From the NCBI RefSeq assembly GCF_013282155.1, contig NZ_BLWI01000008.1, positions 124,001-188,000 on the forward strand: DNA of 64,000 nucleotides, given 5' to 3'. The notes below the pieces were generated by a model. That model was not told the origin of the DNA. It made no database searches and worked only from the letters and a program-made list of their open reading frames with translations. Shown one piece after another: positions 46,388 to 55,664 of this stretch; positions within the stretch are counted from its first letter, which is position 1, and each line of letters opens with the position of its first letter. The position numbers and the translations under genes were made by a program. Source of the stretch: Sulfitobacter sp. HGT1. Lineage in GTDB: Bacteria > Pseudomonadota > Alphaproteobacteria > Rhodobacterales > Rhodobacteraceae.

Positions 46388-48003
46388 ACAAGACAACCGC
46401 CGATATGATGGTCGATGCGCTCGTCGCAAATGGTGTCGATACGGTTTTTGGCATTCCGGGGGCGCATTCTTACGAGCTGTCCGATGCGCTTGCCCGGCGC
46501 GGCAATGACGTGCGTTTCATTCATACACGCCACGAACAAGGTGCCGGATATATGGCCTATGGCTATGCGAAATCCACTGGCAAGCCGGGGGTGTTTACGG
46601 TCGTGCCCGGCCCCGGTGTTCTGAATGCGGGGGCGGCGTTGTGCACGGCTTACGGCGGCAATGCCCCTGTGATGTGTCTGACCGGCAATATCATGTCGCA
46701 CCTGATTGGTCAGGGGCGCGGGCAGTTGCATGAATTGCCCGACCAGCTAGCCACCTTGCGCGGGCTGACCAAATGGTCCGACCGCATCGATCACCCCTCG
46801 CAAACCGCCGATACAATGGCGCAGGCCTTTACCCAGATGCTGTCGGGCCGCCAGCGCCCTGTCGCGGTCGAAGTCCCGTGGGATGTGTTCGGGCAAAAAC
46901 TGCCCGCGCCTGACCAATGCGCCGCCCCGATCCGGCAGGTCGTGATGGACCCTGATGCCATCGCCGCAGCCGCTAGGATGATTGCACAGGCCGAAAATCC
47001 GCTGATCATGGTGGGGGGCGGTGCGCTGGATGCAGCGGACCAAGTGCTTGCTTTGGTGGATAAAATTCAGGCTCCGGTCACGGCCCATCGCAGTGGCAAG
47101 GGAATCGTCGCTGAGGATCACCCGCTGTCGATGAACCTGATCGCATCCTATGATTATTTCCAGAAATGCGATTTGCTGATCGGGATCGGCAGCCGGCTTG
47201 AGCTGCAATTCATGCGCTGGCAATGGCGGCCCGAAGGGTTGAAGGTGCTGCGCATCGACATCGACCCGACCGAGATGGTGCGCCTGAAACCCGATCTGGG
47301 CGTCGTGGCCGATGCCGCCGACGCGACCGCTGCCCTCGTGGCGGCACTGGACGGGCATAGCGCGCCTGACCGCGCGGCTGAATTCGCCGACTACACCACC
47401 CGCGCCCACGAAGCCGCTCAAACGGTGCAACCGCAAATGAGCTATCTCGACGCGATCCGCCGCGCCCTGCCCCGTGACGGTTTCTTTGTCGAGGAAGTCA
47501 GCCAGATGGGCTTTACCGCACGGTTCGGGTTTCCCGTCTACAAGCCCCGCCAATATGTGACCTGCGCCTATCAGGACAATCTGGGTTTTGGGTATAACAC
47601 CGCCCTTGGGGTCAAGATCGCCAACCCTGACAAGGCGGTTGTGTCGGTCAATGGCGATGGCGGGTTCATGTTCGGGATGCAGGAAATGGCCACCGCCGTG
47701 CAACAAGGCATCGCGGTCGTCGCGGTCGTCTTCAACAACAACGCCTATGGCAATGTGCGCCGCGACCAGATGAATGTGTTTAACGGGCGCGTGCTGGGCT
47801 CTGAACTGCACAACCCCGATTTTGTGGCGATGGCCCACAGCTTTGGCATGCGGGCCGAACGCGCCGAGACACCCCAAGCGCTTGAGACGGCGATTACCGA
47901 GGCGCTCAAGGCCAATGTACCTGCCTTGATCGAAGTACCCGTCGAGACCGGATCAGAGACGTCGCCGTGGTCGTTCCTGCACCCCGCGCCCCACGCAAGC
48001 TGA
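46384..48003 (+). CDS. ThDP-dependent decarboxylase/acetolactate synthase-like enzyme
   Basis: The 539-residue protein has the full three-domain ThDP enzyme layout: FGIPGAHSYELSDAL and the cofactor-activating Glu in HTRHEQGAGYMAYG around residue 50, a central Rossmann-like domain, and the Mg/ThDP motif VNGDGGFMFGMQEMA ending in NNNAYGN around 435-460. Substrate-specific residues cannot be judged. It is translationally coupled to hpaR (ATGA overlap) rather than to amino acid genes. An arylpyruvate or 2-oxo acid decarboxylase feeding the pathway is possible, but this is inference. Confidence 0.85.
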   Translation: MNKTTADMMVDALVANGVDTVFGIPGAHSYELSDALARRGNDVRFIHTRHEQGAGYMAYGYAKSTGKPGVFTVVPGPGVLNAGAALCTAYGGNAPVMCLTGNIMSHLIGQGRGQLHELPDQLATLRGLTKWSDRIDHPSQTADTMAQAFTQMLSGRQRPVAVEVPWDVFGQKLPAPDQCAAPIRQVVMDPDAIAAAARMIAQAENPLIMVGGGALDAADQVLALVDKIQAPVTAHRSGKGIVAEDHPLSMNLIASYDYFQKCDLLIGIGSRLELQFMRWQWRPEGLKVLRIDIDPTEMVRLKPDLGVVADAADATAALVAALDGHSAPDRAAEFADYTTRAHEAAQTVQPQMSYLDAIRRALPRDGFFVEEVSQMGFTARFGFPVYKPRQYVTCAYQDNLGFGYNTALGVKIANPDKAVVSVNGDGGFMFGMQEMATAVQQGIAVVAVVFNNNAYGNVRRDQMNVFNGRVLGSELHNPDFVAMAHSFGMRAERAETPQALETAITEALKANVPALIEVPVETGSETSPWSFLHPAPHAS

Positions 48004-48010
48004 TCCTAAC

Positions 48011-48046
48011 AAAAAGGCCGCCTGATTGAACGGGCGGCCTTTCTTT
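48011..48046. terminator. Bidirectional terminator between the ThDP enzyme and mtlK
   Basis: AAAGGCCGCC at 48013-48022 pairs with GGCGGCCTTT at 48033-48042. A run of A precedes the stem and TTTCTTT closes it. The two flanking genes converge. Confidence 0.88.
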
Positions 48047-49515
48047 CAGCTGTCGATATAGTGCTGCATCGCGGCGGTTGCGCCGTCTGACCAGATCATC
48101 CTGAGCCAATGATCAAAAGCAGCGGAAAAGGCCGCATTGCAGCCCAGATCGCCGTAAAGCCGGCTTTGGTCCAGCCACGCCTGCGGATTGGTTTTTGCCG
48201 CCTGTGCTGCGGCTTTCAGGTCCGCCCAATAGGGGTCATTCGGGGCGATTTCGGTCCCGTCCTCGCGGGTGCCTGCGCACATACGCGCCCACAAGGCTTC
48301 GACCAGCGCCAGGCCTTCGATTGCAGTGCCAGCGGCCAGCGCATCACGGATGATGGGCAGGACGAAACCGGGGTGGCGCGAACTGCCGTCAAAGGCCACG
48401 CGGCGCACCGTGTCGCGGATTTCAGGGTTGGAAAAACGCCCGTCGATCAGATCGATATAGGCCAGCGCGGTCATCCCCGGCACGGCATCCACATGCGGCG
48501 CGCTTTCAACGGTGCTGACCTTGAGCAGGAAGGCACGGATGGTCGGATGCGCCATGCAGCCCGAAATGGTTTCGATGTTCAAAATCTCGCCCGGATTGGC
48601 GATGATCTGATGGCCCGCATTCAACAAACGCAGTTTCATCGCCTCGAAGGCGTGGACATCATCGGTAAAGGTGGCACCTGCACGGTCCCAGTCGGGGCGG
48701 CCTGCGCAGAACGTGTCTTCGATCACCCATTGGCGGAAATTTTCATGGGTGACAGGGGCGCTATCAATCACGCCAAATTCGCGGGCAAGGGCCAGTTCGG
48801 CAGGCCCCGTCGCGGGCACGATGCAATCGACCATCGCATTCGGGAAAGTGCATTGCGCGTCGATCCAAGCCGCGAGATCAGGGTCGGACAGTTGCGCCAA
48901 GCCCACCACGGTCTGACGCAGGATCGCGCCGTTGCCTTGCAGGTTGTCGCAGGATTGGCAGGTAAAGGGCCCATGGCCCGCCGCGCGGCGCAGCTTCAAC
49001 GCTGCGATCATCGCCCCGAATGCGGTCTTGGGTGTGGCAGGCTGCGCCGCATCATGAACCATATCGGGATGGGCGGCATCAAACCCGCCTGCCCCGTTCT
49101 GGTAATACCCGCCTTCGGTCACGGTCAGCGACACAATGCGGATTGCAGGGTCGGCCATTTGCGCGATCAGCGCGGCATTGTCATCCTCGACCGGAACGAA
49201 ACCGATCATTGATCCGGTGATTTCCGCCGATTTCCCCTTGGGGTCCAGTTCGATCAGGGTCGACAGGTAATCCTGCGCCTTCAGGCGTTCGCGCTGCGCG
49301 GTATCGGCGGCACGCACACCCGCGCCGATAATGGCCCAGTCATGGGCAAGCCCCATGTCCATCAAACGGTGCAGATACCATGCCTGATGGCCGCGGTGAA
49401 AGTTGCCAAGGCCGATGTGCACGATCCCCGGAGACAGGTCTGCGCGCTTGTAGGACGGCACGCGAATGTCTGAAGGAAGGTCTTTGAGGGTCTTAAGAGT
49501 CAACGGCTGGGCCAT
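48046..49515 (-). CDS. mtlK: Mannitol 2-dehydrogenase family protein
   Basis: The 489-residue polyol dehydrogenase has the long-chain mannitol dehydrogenase pattern: HIGLGNFHRGHQAWYLHRL near residue 33, LTVTEGGYYQ around 131, and NAGHQIIANPGEI with the catalytic-region Lys preceding (EAMKLRLLNAGH) around 300. It oxidises mannitol or arabitol to a ketose with NAD. GGAG lies upstream of the ATG at 49515. As the last gene of the operon after smoS, it matches MtlK of Rhodobacter. The fructokinase mtlZ found there is not present here. Confidence 0.9.
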   Translation of the reverse strand: MAQPLTLKTLKDLPSDIRVPSYKRADLSPGIVHIGLGNFHRGHQAWYLHRLMDMGLAHDWAIIGAGVRAADTAQRERLKAQDYLSTLIELDPKGKSAEITGSMIGFVPVEDDNAALIAQMADPAIRIVSLTVTEGGYYQNGAGGFDAAHPDMVHDAAQPATPKTAFGAMIAALKLRRAAGHGPFTCQSCDNLQGNGAILRQTVVGLAQLSDPDLAAWIDAQCTFPNAMVDCIVPATGPAELALAREFGVIDSAPVTHENFRQWVIEDTFCAGRPDWDRAGATFTDDVHAFEAMKLRLLNAGHQIIANPGEILNIETISGCMAHPTIRAFLLKVSTVESAPHVDAVPGMTALAYIDLIDGRFSNPEIRDTVRRVAFDGSSRHPGFVLPIIRDALAAGTAIEGLALVEALWARMCAGTREDGTEIAPNDPYWADLKAAAQAAKTNPQAWLDQSRLYGDLGCNAAFSAAFDHWLRMIWSDGATAAMQHYIDS

Positions 49516-49554
49516 CAATTTCTCCGGTTCGGGGGGATAGGATGACGGACGCGC

Positions 49555-50328
49555 CTAGCTCATCCATTGACCGCCGTCGACGTTATACGTCTGCGACACG
49601 ATGTAGTCAGATTCAGCCGAGGCAAGGAAGATCGCCATGCCCGTCAAATCCGCAGGAACAGCAAAGCGCCCGGCAGGCACCCCTGCTGCGACTTCGGCCT
49701 TTTTCTGACCGGGTTTCTTGTTTTCCAGCTTGGCAAACATCGCATCGACATGATCCCAATGCGCGCCGTCCACCACACCGGGGGCGATGGCGTTGACGTT
49801 GATGCCGTGGCGGATCAGATCAAGGCCCGCCGATTGCGTCATCGAAATCACCGCCGCCTTCGTCGAACAATAGACCAGCACAACCGCCTCTCCGCGACGG
49901 CCCGCTTGGGACGCCATATTGATGATCTTGCCGCCGTGGCCCTGCCGGATCATCTGCTTTGCTGCCGCCTGCATGGTGAACAACGTGCCCGCCACGTTCA
50001 CGGCATAAAGCTTGTCATAGCTGGCGCGGGTGATGTCGACGGTCTCAGAGGCGTCGAACAAAGCCGCGTTGTTGATCAGGATGTCGAGCTTGCCCGCGTG
50101 ATCCACGACCGATGCAATGGCCGCATCAATGCTGGCCTGATCGCTGACATCAATCTGAACCGCATAGGCCGCATCGCCCAGGCCGGCGGCCGCTGCCTGT
50201 GCTGCTTCAAGGTTGATATCCGCAATCGCCACGCGCGCCCCTTCGGCGATATAGGCCTCGGCAAAGCCCAGACCGATGCCACGGGCAGCGCCCGTAATCA
50301 GGGCCGATTTTCCCTCAAGCCGTTTCAT
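49555..50328 (-). CDS. smoS: Sorbitol dehydrogenase (short-chain)
   Basis: The 257-residue SDR enzyme has the NAD-binding [14 protein letters not shown] near residue 12, [11 protein letters not shown] around 88, and the catalytic Ser in [11 protein letters not shown] and Tyr-x3-Lys in YCSTKAA around 153. The C-terminus reads [11 protein letters not shown]. The sequence follows Rhodobacter SmoS closely, so oxidation of D-glucitol to D-fructose (and galactitol to tagatose) is the likely reaction. The start overlaps the smoK stop. Confidence 0.93.
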   Translation of the reverse strand: MKRLEGKSALITGAARGIGLGFAEAYIAEGARVAIADINLEAAQAAAAGLGDAAYAVQIDVSDQASIDAAIASVVDHAGKLDILINNAALFDASETVDITRASYDKLYAVNVAGTLFTMQAAAKQMIRQGHGGKIINMASQAGRRGEAVVLVYCSTKAAVISMTQSAGLDLIRHGINVNAIAPGVVDGAHWDHVDAMFAKLENKKPGQKKAEVAAGVPAGRFAVPADLTGMAIFLASAESDYIVSQTYNVDGGQWMS

Positions 50329-51329
50329 GCGATCCGCAGCCCTTTTTTATCAAAGCGGTGAATCTTGTCTGCCTGCGGTGTCAGGTGGATCGTGTCGCCA
50401 TAGCGCAACCCGACCTCGCCCGTGGCCCGCACGGTCATGGGTTCGTCCATTTCGGCCAGATGCACATGGAAGAACGTGTCAGAGCCAAGGTGTTCGGCCA
50501 CGCCGACCTTGCCCACAAAGCTGCCGCCGCTTTCGACGATGTCCATGTGTTCAGGACGGATACCAATATGCATCGCGTCATGTCTGGCTGCGGTTTCCCC
50601 GCCGATGATGTTCATCTTGGGGCTGCCGATAAAGCCCGCAACAAACAGGTTGCGCGGCGTGTGATACAATTCGAGCGGCGTGCCGACCTGTTCGATATGG
50701 CCCGCGCGCAGCACCACGATCTTGTCTGCCATTGTCATGGCTTCGACCTGATCGTGGGTCACGTAGATCATTGTTGTTTCAAGCTTTTTATGCAGCTCGG
50801 AAATTTCCAGACGCATCCCCACGCGCAGGGCCGCATCAAGGTTGGACAAAGGTTCGTCAAACAGGAAGGCCGAAGGTTCGCGCACAATCGCACGGCCGAT
50901 CGCCACGCGCTGACGCTGACCGCCCGACAATTGCCCCGGACGGCGGTCCAGATAATCAGTCAGGTTCAACGCCTTGGCTGCGGTTTCGATGCGGCGGTTC
51001 TGTTCCTCGACCGGCATATTCGCCATTTTCAGCGGAAAGGCGATGTTCTTGCGCACCGACATATGCGGATACAGGGCGTAGGATTGGAAAACCATCGCCA
51101 GCCCGCGCTTGGCCGGTGGCAGGTTTGTGGCTGGCTGACCGTCAATGCGGATTTCGCCGCCCGTGACATCCTCAAGCCCCGCAATCAGACGCAGCAAGGT
51201 GGATTTACCGCAGCCCGACGGGCCGACGAAAACCACGAACTCACCGTCTTCGATGGTCAGGTCCAGCGGTGGAATAACCTCCACTTCGCCGAATTTCTTT
51301 TGCACTTTCTCGAGCGTGATGCGTCCCAT
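50325..51329 (-). CDS. smoK: Polyol ABC transporter ATPase
   Basis: The 334-residue MalK/UgpC-type ATPase energises polyol uptake. It has Walker [17 protein letters not shown] around residue 36, the signature [14 protein letters not shown] around 133 and Walker [13 protein letters not shown]. The C-terminal TOBE/regulatory domain spans residues 235-334 ([15 protein letters not shown]). It is coupled to smoS downstream and follows smoG after 13 bases. Confidence 0.94.
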   Translation of the reverse strand: MGRITLEKVQKKFGEVEVIPPLDLTIEDGEFVVFVGPSGCGKSTLLRLIAGLEDVTGGEIRIDGQPATNLPPAKRGLAMVFQSYALYPHMSVRKNIAFPLKMANMPVEEQNRRIETAAKALNLTDYLDRRPGQLSGGQRQRVAIGRAIVREPSAFLFDEPLSNLDAALRVGMRLEISELHKKLETTMIYVTHDQVEAMTMADKIVVLRAGHIEQVGTPLELYHTPRNLFVAGFIGSPKMNIIGGETAARHDAMHIGIRPEHMDIVESGGSFVGKVGVAEHLGSDTFFHVHLAEMDEPMTVRATGEVGLRYGDTIHLTPQADKIHRFDKKGLRIA

Positions 51330-51342
51330 GAGAAATCCTTCC

Positions 51343-52173
51343 TTATTTGACGGCGCCGAAGGTCAGGCCCCGGACGAGTTGTTTCTGGCTGAACCAGCCC
51401 ATGATCAGGATCGGCGCGATGGCCATAATCGAAGCCGCACTGAGCTTGGCGTAGAACAAACCCTCGGGTGCCGAAAAGCTGGCAATGAACTTGGTCAAGG
51501 GTGCTGCGTCAACGGTGGTCAGCAGGATGGTCCAGAATGCTTCGTTCCAGGCCAGAATGACATTCAGCAGAATGGTCGATGCAATCCCCGGCAATGCCAT
51601 TGGCGTCAGCACATACAGGATTTCGTTTTTCAGGCTCGCCCCGTCCATCCGCGACGCTTCGAGGATCTCACCGGGAATTTCGCGGAAATAGGTGTACAGC
51701 ATCCAGACAATGATCGGCAGGTTGATCAACATCAGCACGACGACCAGCAACAGACGGCTGTCCATCACGCCAAAGTATTTCGCAATCAGCACAAGCGGAT
51801 ACAAAACCCCGACGGCGGGCAACATCTTGGTCGACAACATCCACAACAAGACATCCTTGGTCCGATCGCCCGGCACAAAGGCCATCGCCCAAGCCGCCGG
51901 AACCGCGATCACGATCCCCAAAAGCGTCGATCCAACTGCGATGATGATCGAGTTCATCAAGGCCAGCGGATAATTCGACCGTTCCAGCACGTCGTGATAG
52001 TTCTGAACCGTCCAGTCAAAGAAGAACCAGACCGGCGGGTCGGAAATCGCGGTGCTTTCCGCCTTGAAGCTGGTCAGGAATGTCCACAGGATCGGAAAAA
52101 AGATCAGCAGACCGAAACCCCATGCCAGGGCTGTCCACATCAGTTTTTTGCGGGGAGATATTGCGCGTGCCAT
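51343..52173 (-). CDS. smoG: Polyol ABC transporter permease (MalG type)
   Basis: The 276-residue permease has six predicted membrane helices. The EAA loop that contacts the ATPase reads [20 protein letters not shown] in the second half, followed by [12 protein letters not shown]. The C-terminus ends RGLTFGAVK, as is usual for this subfamily. It lies between smoF (12-base gap) and smoK. Confidence 0.93.
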   Translation of the reverse strand: MARAISPRKKLMWTALAWGFGLLIFFPILWTFLTSFKAESTAISDPPVWFFFDWTVQNYHDVLERSNYPLALMNSIIIAVGSTLLGIVIAVPAAWAMAFVPGDRTKDVLLWMLSTKMLPAVGVLYPLVLIAKYFGVMDSRLLLVVVLMLINLPIIVWMLYTYFREIPGEILEASRMDGASLKNEILYVLTPMALPGIASTILLNVILAWNEAFWTILLTTVDAAPLTKFIASFSAPEGLFYAKLSAASIMAIAPILIMGWFSQKQLVRGLTFGAVK

Positions 52174-52185
52174 GATCTGTACCCT

Positions 52186-53052
52186 TCAGTTATCGATGTT
52201 TTTGCCGACAATGCGCATCAGGAAGATGGCAATGATATTGGCAAGGATGACGGCGACGATCCCGCCCGCTGAGCCCAGACCGATGTTCTGGCTTTCAAGG
52301 ACGCGCTGGTAGACCAGATAGGTCAATGTGCGTGTGCCAAAGGCCCCGTTGGTGGTCACGAAAATCTCGGCGAAGATCGACAGCAAAAAGATTGTCTGGA
52401 TCAGGATCACCACGGTAATGGCGCGCGAAAGATGCGGCAGGATGATGTACCAGAACCGCGCCAGCGGCGGTGCGCCATCAATTTCGGCGGCCTCAAGCTG
52501 TTCGCTGGACAGCGATTGCACCGCCGTCAGCATGATCAATGTCGCAAAGGGCAGCCATTGCCATGCCACGATGATCACGATCGACAGCAACGGGGATTGG
52601 CTCAGGAAATCATAGGGTTGCATACCAAAGAACTTGTAGAAGTATGAAAACAGCCCGTTATCCACATTGAAGAACATGTTCTTCCAGACCAGCGCCGACA
52701 CGGTGGGCATGACGAAAAACGGTGCGATCACCAGAATGCGGACAATGCCCTGACCGAACATCGGCTGATCCAGCAGCAGCGCCAGAAGAATACCGCCCGT
52801 GATCGTGATGGCCAGAATGCCGCCCACCATCCAAAGGGTCGTCCCGACCGATGACAGGAACGATGAGGACGACACAAACCGGACGTAGTTATCAAACCCG
52901 ATCCACGCATCGAACACACCGCGCATCGGGCGATAATCTGCAAAGGAAAAATACAGCGTCATGCACAAGGGGATCAGCATCCACACCAACAGCAGAAAAA
53001 CGGCTGGGGCGATCATGATGCGCGCGGCTGATTTGGAATGTTCTGTCGCCAT
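52186..53052 (-). CDS. smoF: Polyol ABC transporter permease (MalF type)
   Basis: The 288-residue permease has about six helices. Its EAA loop reads SSEQLEAAEIDGAPPLARFW near residue 185, followed by YIILPHLSRAI. I chose the ATG at 53052 because GGAAGGAG stands seven bases before it; the open frame extends to 53118 without support. It is separated from smoE by a 144-base gap containing a strong hairpin. Confidence 0.93.
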   Translation of the reverse strand: MATEHSKSAARIMIAPAVFLLLVWMLIPLCMTLYFSFADYRPMRGVFDAWIGFDNYVRFVSSSSFLSSVGTTLWMVGGILAITITGGILLALLLDQPMFGQGIVRILVIAPFFVMPTVSALVWKNMFFNVDNGLFSYFYKFFGMQPYDFLSQSPLLSIVIIVAWQWLPFATLIMLTAVQSLSSEQLEAAEIDGAPPLARFWYIILPHLSRAITVVILIQTIFLLSIFAEIFVTTNGAFGTRTLTYLVYQRVLESQNIGLGSAGGIVAVILANIIAIFLMRIVGKNIDN

Positions 53053-53150
53053 GTCAGGCTCCTTCCGACAAGATAAGCAGGACCTTACGAAGACCGCGTA
53101 CGCGACCTGCGAAAACACCTAGCATACAACTGTGGGGTGGTTCAGGGAAA

Positions 53151-53177
53151 TCCGGGGCAGGTACGCCCTGCCCCGGA
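53151..53177 (-). promoter_or_regulatory. Strong intercistronic hairpin between smoE and smoF
   Basis: TCCGGGGCAGG at 53151-53161 pairs perfectly with CCTGCCCCGGA at 53167-53177 around a five-base loop, with no T tract. In binding-protein transporters such a hairpin usually protects the upstream message, so the binding protein outnumbers the permeases. Confidence 0.7.
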
Positions 53178-53196
53178 CTGGAAGATAAGCGTCGGC

Positions 53197-54510
53197 TTAG
53201 TAGCCCGCTGCTTCCATTTCTTCGGTGGTCAGCGCTTGCGCTTTTGCAAGGGCTTCTTCAGCAGTCTGGTTGCCGGCAAGTGCATCCGAGAACTGCTGAC
53301 CGACCTGGTTGGCAATGCCCGCAAATTCAGGGATCGCAACAAACTGGACACCTGTGTAAGGCACTGGCTTTACAGTTGGGTTTGTCGGGTCTGCGGACAG
53401 AATGCTATCAAGCGTCATTTGCGCAAATGGTGCAGCAGCAAGGTAGTCGGCGTTTTCGTACAAGGATGTACGTGTGCCCGGAGGTACGTTTGCCCAACCT
53501 TCGTTACCCGCAACAAGTTCTGCATAGGCCGGGCCGGTTGCCCAAGAGATAAAGGTTTTCGCGGCGTCCTGCTTTTCAGAAGAAGACGGGATCGCCAAGG
53601 ACCATGCCCACAGCCAGTTGCCGCGCTTGCCCAGACCGTTGTCAGGTGCCAATGCAAAACCGACTTTGTCTGCGACAGTTGAATCTGCGCCTGTCACAAA
53701 GGATGCCGCAACGGTTGCGTCGATCCACATGCCACATTTTCCTTGCTGGAACAGTGTCAGGTTTTCGTTGAAACCGTTGTTGGCGGCACCAGCTGGACCG
53801 GATTCATTCATCATACCCAGATAGAAGTTCAGGGTATCGGCCCATTCAGGGCTGTCGAACTGTGCGTTCCATTCTTCGTCGAACCAACGTGCGCCAAAGG
53901 AGTTGGACATCGCTGTCAGGAAGGCACCGTTTTCGCCCCAGCCTGCTTTGCCGCGCGCACAGATGCCGTTGATGTCGTTTTCACGGTCGGTCATTGCGGC
54001 TGCGGCTTCACGGATGAATGTCCATGTTGGCGCGTCCGGCATTTCAAGCCCGGCTTTTTCCATCAGGTCTGTGCGATACATAACCATCGAGGATTCACCA
54101 TAGAACGGCGATGCGTACAGTTCGCCGTCAACAGTCAGACCGCCAGCGATCGCAGGCAACAGGTCGTCCTTGTTGAAATCATCGGCCATGCCTTCGTTCA
54201 AGGACACCAGCCAGCCGTTGTTGGCCCAGATTGGCACTTCGTATGTGCCGATTGTCATAACATCATAGGCACCGCCACCGGTGGAGATGTCTGTTGTCAG
54301 GTTTTGACGCAGAACGTTTTCTTCCAGCGTGACCCATTCGACTGTGATGTCGGGGTGCTTCGCGTTGAAGTCCTCGGTCAGACCCTGCATGCGGATCATG
54401 TCACCGTTATTGACAGTTGCGATTGTGATTGTCGTACCATCCGCGGCTGCGATGCCAGCAGACAGACCGAAGCCGACCGCAGAGGTCAGCAAGAGTTGCT
54501 TCATGTTCAT
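53197..54510 (-). CDS. smoE: Polyol ABC transporter substrate-binding protein
   Basis: The 437-residue periplasmic protein starts with a signal peptide (MNMKQLLLTSAVGFGLSAGI, cleaved near AAADG). The mature part is a family 1 solute-binding protein: ITIATVNNGDMIRMQGLTED, NLTTDISTGGGAYDVMTIG, and the long hinge region with KCGMWIDATVAASF. The ATG at 54510 follows GGGAGGACAACC. Codons look biased toward highly expressed forms. It is the first gene of the transport operon and is preceded by two palindromes. Confidence 0.93.
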   Translation of the reverse strand: MNMKQLLLTSAVGFGLSAGIAAADGTTITIATVNNGDMIRMQGLTEDFNAKHPDITVEWVTLEENVLRQNLTTDISTGGGAYDVMTIGTYEVPIWANNGWLVSLNEGMADDFNKDDLLPAIAGGLTVDGELYASPFYGESSMVMYRTDLMEKAGLEMPDAPTWTFIREAAAAMTDRENDINGICARGKAGWGENGAFLTAMSNSFGARWFDEEWNAQFDSPEWADTLNFYLGMMNESGPAGAANNGFNENLTLFQQGKCGMWIDATVAASFVTGADSTVADKVGFALAPDNGLGKRGNWLWAWSLAIPSSSEKQDAAKTFISWATGPAYAELVAGNEGWANVPPGTRTSLYENADYLAAAPFAQMTLDSILSADPTNPTVKPVPYTGVQFVAIPEFAGIANQVGQQFSDALAGNQTAEEALAKAQALTTEEMEAAGY

Positions 54511-54529
54511 GGTTGTCCTCCCAAAGACT

Positions 54530-54543
54530 TTTACACGTGTCAA
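54530..54543. promoter_or_regulatory. LacI-type operator candidate at smoE
   Basis: TTTACACGTGTCAA is a near-perfect palindrome centred on CG, 20 bases upstream of the smoE start. Read on the smoE strand it is TTGACACGTGTAAA, one base different from the site over the regulator's start codon at 55651-55664. Confidence 0.65.
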
Positions 54544-54573
54544 CACTAGGTCCAAGATCGCACAACCGTCAAC

Positions 54574-54592
54574 TTAATATTTCAAATATTAA
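54574..54592. promoter_or_regulatory. 19-base perfect palindrome upstream of smoE
   Basis: TTAATATTT, a central C, then AAATATTAA. It lies in the 109-base gap between the regulator stop and the smoE start, next to a TTGACG -35-like box on the minus strand at 54569-54574. It may be a second regulator site or an AT-rich promoter element. Confidence 0.5.
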
Positions 54593-54619
54593 CGCCGCAA
54601 CGCAGCAAACGGAAAGAAT

Positions 54620-55657
54620 TCAGGCGGATTCCCGGATCTTCAGCACGCCATCCATAAGCTGAACCGTCTGATTGTCTTGAGAATTTTCCGCGCGCAACTT
54701 TTCGATCAGCCGATCGATGGCCGCCTGCCCTATCGCCTCAACATTCTGGGCCACGGTCGTCAGTGTCGGGATCAGGAAGGGGCAAAGCGGGTAATCATCA
54801 TGCCCCGCGATTCGCAAACCGCCCTGACGCAGCGCCCCCGGCTCAAGCCCGTGATGCGCCGCGGCCCGTAGCGCCCCGATTGCCACACGGTCATTCGCGC
54901 ACAGGATCGATGAATTGATAAACTCACCCTTCGAAAAATACGCATTCAGGACCGCCAGCCCATGCGCCTCGAAATACCCGCCCGCATCAACCTCCTCGGT
55001 GCCGATAATGACGGGCTCATGCCCCAGCTCCTCCATCTTGGCGATATATGCCGCCTCACGCTCAAGGGCGTTAAAGTTCACACGCGGCATCGCCAGAAAC
55101 ACCGGCGGACCACCGACACGGTTCAGGTATTCTGTAATTATTCCAGTGCTTTGAACATGGTCGGTCCCAACAAAATCCACCTGGGACAAGCGGGCAGGAC
55201 GTGAATCCATCAGCACAAAAGGCAGCCTTGAATTCAGCCTTTCATAGACCTTCAGGTCACTGTGATTGCCCAGTGGGGCAACGACCGCCCCATCCACATT
55301 CATAGACAGAAACGTCTCGGCAGCGCGGGCTTCGATATCGGGGTCCGCATGCGAACATTGCGTGATAACGGTATAGCCTGCCCGCATGGCAGCACGCTCA
55401 ATCGCCTCAAGCAGACGTGTAAAAAAAAGGTCATTCAGATAGGGGATAATCACGCCGATCATCCCGGTCGACTTCCGATTCATCCGCGTGGCAAAGAAGT
55501 TCGGCGTGTAATCCACCTGCTCCAACCCGCTGCGAATACGCTCGACCGAGGACTTGCTGACCTTTGAAGGATCCTGAAAATAACGTGACAAAGTCGGTCG
55601 CGACACACCGATCGCGGCTGACAGCTCCTCCATCGTATGGATCTCAGGCTTTGACAT
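54620..55657 (-). CDS. LacI family transcriptional regulator of the polyol operon
   Basis: The 345-residue repressor has an N-terminal LacI helix-turn-helix (TMEELSAAIGVSRPTLSRYF) and hinge helix VDYTPNFFATRMNRKSTG, then a periplasmic-binding-like sensor domain with FVLMDSRPARLSQVDFVGTD and LCANDRVAIGALRA. The ATG at 55657 follows GAAGGAAA; the frame is open eight codons further. It lies directly upstream of smoE on the same strand, so it is probably the local regulator, with a sorbitol- or mannitol-type inducer. Its start codon lies within an operator-like site. Confidence 0.9.
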   Translation of the reverse strand: MSKPEIHTMEELSAAIGVSRPTLSRYFQDPSKVSKSSVERIRSGLEQVDYTPNFFATRMNRKSTGMIGVIIPYLNDLFFTRLLEAIERAAMRAGYTVITQCSHADPDIEARAAETFLSMNVDGAVVAPLGNHSDLKVYERLNSRLPFVLMDSRPARLSQVDFVGTDHVQSTGIITEYLNRVGGPPVFLAMPRVNFNALEREAAYIAKMEELGHEPVIIGTEEVDAGGYFEAHGLAVLNAYFSKGEFINSSILCANDRVAIGALRAAAHHGLEPGALRQGGLRIAGHDDYPLCPFLIPTLTTVAQNVEAIGQAAIDRLIEKLRAENSQDNQTVQLMDGVLKIRESA

Positions 55658-55664
55658 GTGTAAA
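55651..55664. promoter_or_regulatory. LacI-type operator candidate over the regulator start
   Basis: TTGACATGTGTAAA overlaps the start codon of the LacI-family gene (CAT at 55655-55657). It differs at one base from the smoE-strand version of the site at 54530-54543. Binding here would give negative autoregulation. Confidence 0.55.
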
